Shown here: positions 5,840 through 9,210 of the stretch, one piece after another
Position numbering within the stretch: the stretch's first letter is position 1
Layout: each line of letters opens with the position of its first letter
Source of the DNA: Actinomycetes bacterium
GTDB lineage: Bacteria > Actinomycetota > Actinomycetes > Propionibacteriales > Nocardioidaceae
Direction: 5' to 3'
NCBI GenBank assembly: GCA_023415395.1
Contig: JAEZKN010000478.1
Location: 1 to 9,210 of the forward strand
DNA: 9,210 nt
Translations under genes and position numbers: made by a program
Notes under the pieces: model-generated
The model's input: only the letters and a program-made list of their open reading frames with translations
What the model was told of the DNA's origin: nothing
Database searches by the model: none

Positions 5840-6844
5840 GTGAGCGGCAACGGCCACCGTCCGGCGACCGTCGCCGAGGTGGCGCGCCGGGCCGGGGTCT
5901 CGCCGGCCACGGTCTCCCGCACCCTCAACGGGATCCGCGACGTCGACCCCGCCCTCCAGACCCGCGTCTTCGACGCCGCGGCCGAGCTCGGCTACCGGGT
6001 CAACCTGGTCGGCCGGGCACTGCGCCAGCGGCGTACCGCCACCGTGGGCCTGCTCGTGCCCGACCTGGAGAACCCGTTCTTCTCCGGTCTCGCCCAGCAC
6101 CTCGCGCGGGCCTTCGCCGGGCCCGGCATCGACCTCCTGGTGGCCAGCGCCGACAGCTCCCTGGAGACCGAGGAGCGCGGCGTGCGCTCCTTCGTGGGCC
6201 GGCAGGTCGACGCGCTCGTGGTGATCCCGGTGCACGAGGTCGACAGCGGGCCCACCATCCACCTCGCGGCCTCGGCCGTCGCCACCGTGCAGCTGGACCG
6301 CCGGGTGCCCGGCACCCCGGCGCACTTCGTCGGCGTCGACAACCGGCGCGGGATGCGCCTGGTCCACGAGCACCTCGCCGGCGTGGACCTCGAGCGGCAG
6401 CCGCTGGTCTACGTCGGCGCCCGGCCGGAGTCGTCCTCGGCCCACGAGCGCCTCGACGCCTTCGCCCGCCTCTTCGGGTCCGCGACGCCGGCCCTGCTCG
6501 GCTCCTTCGACCTGGCCTGGGGACAGGCGGCGGCCGAGCAGCTCGTCGAGGACGGGTGGCGCACCGGCACCGTCGTCACGGCGGCCGACGTCATCGCCGT
6601 CGGGCTCATGCACCGGCTCCAGTCGCTGGGGCGGCGGGTGCCCGAGGACTTCCGCGTCATCGGGTTCGACGGCGTCGGGGTGGCCACCCGGCGGGCCCAC
6701 CCGGACCTGACCACCGTGCGGCAGCCGGCCGAGCGGATCGCCCAGGCGGTGCGGACGCTGGGCGAGGACGGCTCGGAGTCCGGCACGCCGGTCTTCCGCC
6801 GGCTGCGGCCCACGCTCACCGTGGGGCGCTCCAGCCCGGCCTGA
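5840..6844 (+). CDS. LacI-family transcriptional regulator
   Basis: A 334-residue protein of standard LacI/GalR length, starting with GTG. The N-terminal helix-turn-helix is at 10-30 (ATVAEVARRAGVSPATVSRTL); the second half of the headpiece and the hinge helix (about 48-63, ending GRALRQRRT) follow. The sugar-binding core runs from TVGLLVPDLENPFFSGL (68-84) through VQLDRRVPG (150-158), VGVDNRRG (164-171) and AADVIAVGLMHRLQSLG (248-264) to VIGFDGV (273-279), and it ends in TLTVGRSSP. It is divergent from the transport/catabolic operon and shares its 140-base control region, so it is the likely local repressor, with the imported solute or a breakdown product as inducer. The Asp-Arg pair (D153-R154) common in pentose-responsive members is present. 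The 3' end faces fadB with 28 bases between; no clear terminator is visible there. Confidence 0.95.
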   Translation: MSGNGHRPATVAEVARRAGVSPATVSRTLNGIRDVDPALQTRVFDAAAELGYRVNLVGRALRQRRTATVGLLVPDLENPFFSGLAQHLARAFAGPGIDLLVASADSSLETEERGVRSFVGRQVDALVVIPVHEVDSGPTIHLAASAVATVQLDRRVPGTPAHFVGVDNRRGMRLVHEHLAGVDLERQPLVYVGARPESSSAHERLDAFARLFGSATPALLGSFDLAWGQAAAEQLVEDGWRTGTVVTAADVIAVGLMHRLQSLGRRVPEDFRVIGFDGVGVATRRAHPDLTTVRQPAERIAQAVRTLGEDGSESGTPVFRRLRPTLTVGRSSPA

Positions 6845-6872
6845 GCGGCACGGGCCGGAGCGCCGTACGACG

Positions 6873-9095
6873 TCAGGCGGGGAACGACCCGTTCGACGCC
6901 GCGAGGTCGCGCAGCCACGCCGTGGGGCGGAACCGCTCGCCGTAGGCCTCGGCCAGCTCGTCGGCACGTGCCACGAAGGCCGTGAGCCCGACCTCGCCGT
7001 CCCCGCGCTCCGAGCGCGCCTGGTAGCCCTGCATGAACTGCGCGGCACCACCGGTCAGGGCCGGGAAGCCGATGCCCATGATCGAGCCGATGTTCGCGGC
7101 GGCCGCGGACTCGATCACGCCCTCCTCGAAGCACTTCGCGGTCTCGAGTGCCTCGATGAAGAGCATGCGCTCGCGCATGTCCTCGATCGGGATCTGCTCC
7201 GCCGCGACCGGGAACGTCTCGGCCAGACCGGGCCAGATGCCCTGGCGCTTGCCGGACTCGTCGTACTCGTAGAAGCCGGCGCCCTTGAGGCGCGACGGAC
7301 GGCCGAGCTCGATCATCGTCGCCACGACCTGCTCACCCGCGGACGGCACCCACTCGCGACCCTCACGGGCAGCGGCGTCGGCGTTCGCCTTCTGGATCTT
7401 GACCATCAGCTCCATGTTGAGCTCGTCGGTGAGCTGGAGGGGACCGACCGGGTAGCCGGCCGAGGTCGCCGCGCGCTCGATCGACACCGGGTGCACGCCC
7501 TCACCGAGCATGGCCAGGCCCTCCATGACCTGGGTGCCGATGACGCGGGAGGTGTAGAAGCCGCGGCTGTCGTTGACGACGATCGGCGTCTTCCGGATCT
7601 GCTGGACGACGTCGTAGGCCTTGGCCAGCGCGACGTCGGAGGTCTCCTTGCCCTTGATGATCTCGACCAGCGGCATCTTGTCCACGGGCGAGAAGAAGTG
7701 CAGGCCGATGAAGTCGGCCGGGCGGTCGACGCCCGCGGCGAGCTCGGTGATCGGCAGCGTGGAGGTGTTGGAGCACAGCAGCGCGTCGGCGTTGACGTAC
7801 GGCGCGACCTCGGCGAAGACCTGCTGCTTGAGCGACGGGTCCTCGAAGACCGCCTCGATCACCAGGTCGCAGCCCGCCAGGTCGGCCGGGTCCGCGGTCG
7901 GCGTGATCCGGTCCAGGAGCTCCTGGGACTTCTCCTCGGTCAGCCTGCCCCGGGAGATCGCCTTGGCGTTGATCTTCTCGGAGTAGGCCTTGCCCTTCTC
8001 CGCGGCCTCCTGGGCGACGTCCTTGAGCACGACCTGCATGCCCGCACGGGCGCAGGAGTAGGCGATGCCGGCACCCATCATGCCGGCACCGAGCACACCC
8101 ACCTTCGTGGCCTTGAAGGGCTCGACGCCCTCGGGGCGCAGCTTGCCGGCGTTGATGGCCTGCAGGTCGAAGAAGAACGCCTGGATCATGTTCTTCGAGC
8201 CCTGGTTCACGATCAGGTTCGTCAGATAGCGCGACTCGATCCGCGACGCGGTGTCGAAGTCGAGACCCGCACCCTCGACGGCCGCGGACAGGATCGCGCG
8301 CGGGGCCGGGTAGACCGCGCCCTTGGTCTGCTTGCGCAGCAGGGCGGGGAAGGCCGGCAGGAAGCCGGCCAGCGCCTTCGAGGTCGGCGAGCCGCCGGGC
8401 ATCTTGTAGCCGGGCTTGTCCCACGGGTTCTGGTGCTCGTCGGGGTTGGCCTTGATCCACGCCTTCGCGGCCGGGACCAGCTCCTCGCGGGTCGCGACCA
8501 GCTCGTCGACCAGCCCCTTCTCCTGCGCGGCGCTCGGCTTGAACTGCGTGCCGGTGAGCAGCACGTCCATCAGGCCGGCCTGGAGGCCGAGGAGACGGAC
8601 GATGCGGGTGACGCCGCCACCGCCCGGCAGCAGACCGAGCGTCGACTCGGGCAGGCCGATCTTGACGGAGTCGTCGTCGACGGCGATGCGGTGGTTGGTG
8701 GCCAGGCAGATCTCGAAGCCGCCACCGAGGGCGGCGCCGTTGATCGCCGCGACGACCGGCTTGGGGAAGAGCTCGAGCTTGCGGAGGCTGGCCTTGATCG
8801 CCTCGCCCATGGCGAACACCGACGCGGCGTCCTCCTGGGTCGCCTGCACCATGTTCTTGAGGTTGCCGCCGGCGAAGAAGGTCTTCTTCGCGCTGGCCAC
8901 CACCACGCCGGTGACGCTGTCGGGGTCGGCGGCCAGCTCGTCGTAGAGCCGCTGCACGGCGGCGGCCATCGACTCCTGGTAGAGCTCGTTCATGGTGTTC
9001 GCGCTCGCGGTGGGGTCGTCGAGCGTGAGGGTGACGATGCCGTCGGCGTCCTTGTCGTAGCGGACGGCGGTCTGCTGGTCGGTGCTGGTGCTCAT
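6873..9095 (-). CDS. fadB: Multifunctional fatty-acid oxidation protein: enoyl-CoA hydratase / 3-hydroxyacyl-CoA dehydrogenase (FadB type)
   Basis: A 740-residue two-function enzyme of beta-oxidation, close to the size of actinobacterial FadB. The N-terminal crotonase part (about 10-200) has the oxyanion-hole segment FFAGGNL (73-79), NGAALGGGFE (119-128) and GLPESTLGLLPGGGG (147-161); E128 and E150 match the two catalytic glutamates of the E. coli enzyme. The dehydrogenase part has the NAD-binding VGVLGAGMMGAGIA (332-345), IEAVFED (413-419), SNTST (442-446) and HFFSPVDKMPLVE (466-478) with the His466-Glu478 dyad. The C-terminal dehydrogenase domains follow (RGFYTSR at 511-517, then a repeat to about 730). 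It hydrates enoyl-CoA and oxidises the 3-hydroxyacyl-CoA in the cytosol; a thiolase partner (FadA) is expected just outside the window but is not seen. AGGAAG lies 4 bases before the ATG. All active-site motifs look intact. It is functionally unrelated to the sugar operon. Confidence 0.95.
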   Translation of the reverse strand: MSTSTDQQTAVRYDKDADGIVTLTLDDPTASANTMNELYQESMAAAVQRLYDELAADPDSVTGVVVASAKKTFFAGGNLKNMVQATQEDAASVFAMGEAIKASLRKLELFPKPVVAAINGAALGGGFEICLATNHRIAVDDDSVKIGLPESTLGLLPGGGGVTRIVRLLGLQAGLMDVLLTGTQFKPSAAQEKGLVDELVATREELVPAAKAWIKANPDEHQNPWDKPGYKMPGGSPTSKALAGFLPAFPALLRKQTKGAVYPAPRAILSAAVEGAGLDFDTASRIESRYLTNLIVNQGSKNMIQAFFFDLQAINAGKLRPEGVEPFKATKVGVLGAGMMGAGIAYSCARAGMQVVLKDVAQEAAEKGKAYSEKINAKAISRGRLTEEKSQELLDRITPTADPADLAGCDLVIEAVFEDPSLKQQVFAEVAPYVNADALLCSNTSTLPITELAAGVDRPADFIGLHFFSPVDKMPLVEIIKGKETSDVALAKAYDVVQQIRKTPIVVNDSRGFYTSRVIGTQVMEGLAMLGEGVHPVSIERAATSAGYPVGPLQLTDELNMELMVKIQKANADAAAREGREWVPSAGEQVVATMIELGRPSRLKGAGFYEYDESGKRQGIWPGLAETFPVAAEQIPIEDMRERMLFIEALETAKCFEEGVIESAAAANIGSIMGIGFPALTGGAAQFMQGYQARSERGDGEVGLTAFVARADELAEAYGERFRPTAWLRDLAASNGSFPA

Positions 9096-9150
9096 CTGTC
9101 TTCCTGTCGTGGAGACGGCGGGTGAGATCGTGTTGTCTGGGGAGGGCGGC

Positions 9151-9210
9151 TGGGTCTCGATACGCCCTGGTCCGCGACTTCGTTCCTCAGTCGCGGGGGC
9201 TACTCGACCA
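9151..9210. repeat. Intergenic imperfect inverted repeat, Nocardioides-type element (reaches window edge)
   Basis: A 60-base non-coding segment with nested symmetry. The outer arms are TGGGTCTCGATACGCCC at the left and GGGCTACTCGACCA at the right, which match as an inverted repeat with a 2-3 base gap. Inside is a perfect 8-base stem, CCGCGACT (9172-9179) with AGTCGCGG (9189-9196), around a 9-base loop. I recall very similar GGTCTCGATACG...CTACTCGACCA elements scattered between genes in Nocardioides and relatives; that is memory, not a search. It could be a REP-like or non-autonomous mobile repeat. It has no following T-run, so it does not look like a classic terminator. No second copy was seen in this window. 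Confidence 0.6.

Noticed and set aside
5696..7051. Minus-strand open frame (451 codons) antisense to the LacI-family gene
   Set aside because: No recognisable motifs, Arg/Gly/Pro/Ala-biased, and it overlaps a clear LacI-family protein and the control region.
7491..9125. Long plus-strand open frame (544 codons) antisense to fadB
   Set aside because: Its translation is low-complexity (rich in Gly, Arg, Leu, Val, Asp), with no domain, and it mirrors a gene with complete catalytic motifs. This is typical of high-GC antisense frames.
1..9210. CRISPR arrays, tRNA/rRNA genes, insertion sequences, phage or defence genes
   Set aside because: None seen: no direct-repeat array, no transposase or integrase motifs, no RNA-gene signatures. 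Nearly all the sequence is accounted for by metabolic, transport and regulatory genes.

Overview
This is a high-GC stretch of DNA, strongly G/C-biased at third codon positions, with long spurious open frames antisense to real genes. It fits an actinobacterium. The fadB-type gene, the LacI/CUT2 sugar-uptake arrangement and a 'GGTCTCGATACGC...CTACTCGACCA' type intergenic repeat at the right edge suggest Nocardioides or a close relative. That assignment rests on recollection and was not tested by a search.

Positions 1-5699 (minus strand) hold one compact catabolic operon, transcribed right to left. The order is: lipoprotein solute-binding protein, single-domain ABC ATPase, RbsC-type permease, phosphotriesterase-family metallohydrolase, GATase1-like protein (PF07090-type), nucleoside hydrolase, and the start of a ribokinase-like PfkB kinase cut by the window edge. 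From the permease onward the genes are fused by ATGA stop/start overlaps or gaps of 2-4 bases, so they are almost certainly one transcript. A 70-base gap separates the binding protein from the ATPase.

Positions 5700-5839 are the control region between the operon and a divergent LacI-family repressor gene (5840-6844, plus strand). It contains an 18-base near-perfect palindrome with a central CG, just upstream of the binding-protein ribosome site. This is a convincing LacI-type operator.

Positions 6873-9095 (minus strand) hold a fadB-type enoyl-CoA hydratase/3-hydroxyacyl-CoA dehydrogenase. It is core fatty-acid beta-oxidation and unrelated to the operon. It converges on the repressor gene with 28 bases between them. 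The last 60 bases (9151-9210) are a non-coding imperfect inverted repeat.

Working model: the CUT2-family ABC importer brings in a ribosyl compound (nucleoside or nucleoside-like glycoside), the nucleoside hydrolase splits it into base and pentose, and the kinase phosphorylates the pentose. The LacI protein controls the pathway from the shared intergenic region. The metallohydrolase and the GATase1-like protein have no assigned step. They are the part of the system that may be undescribed.
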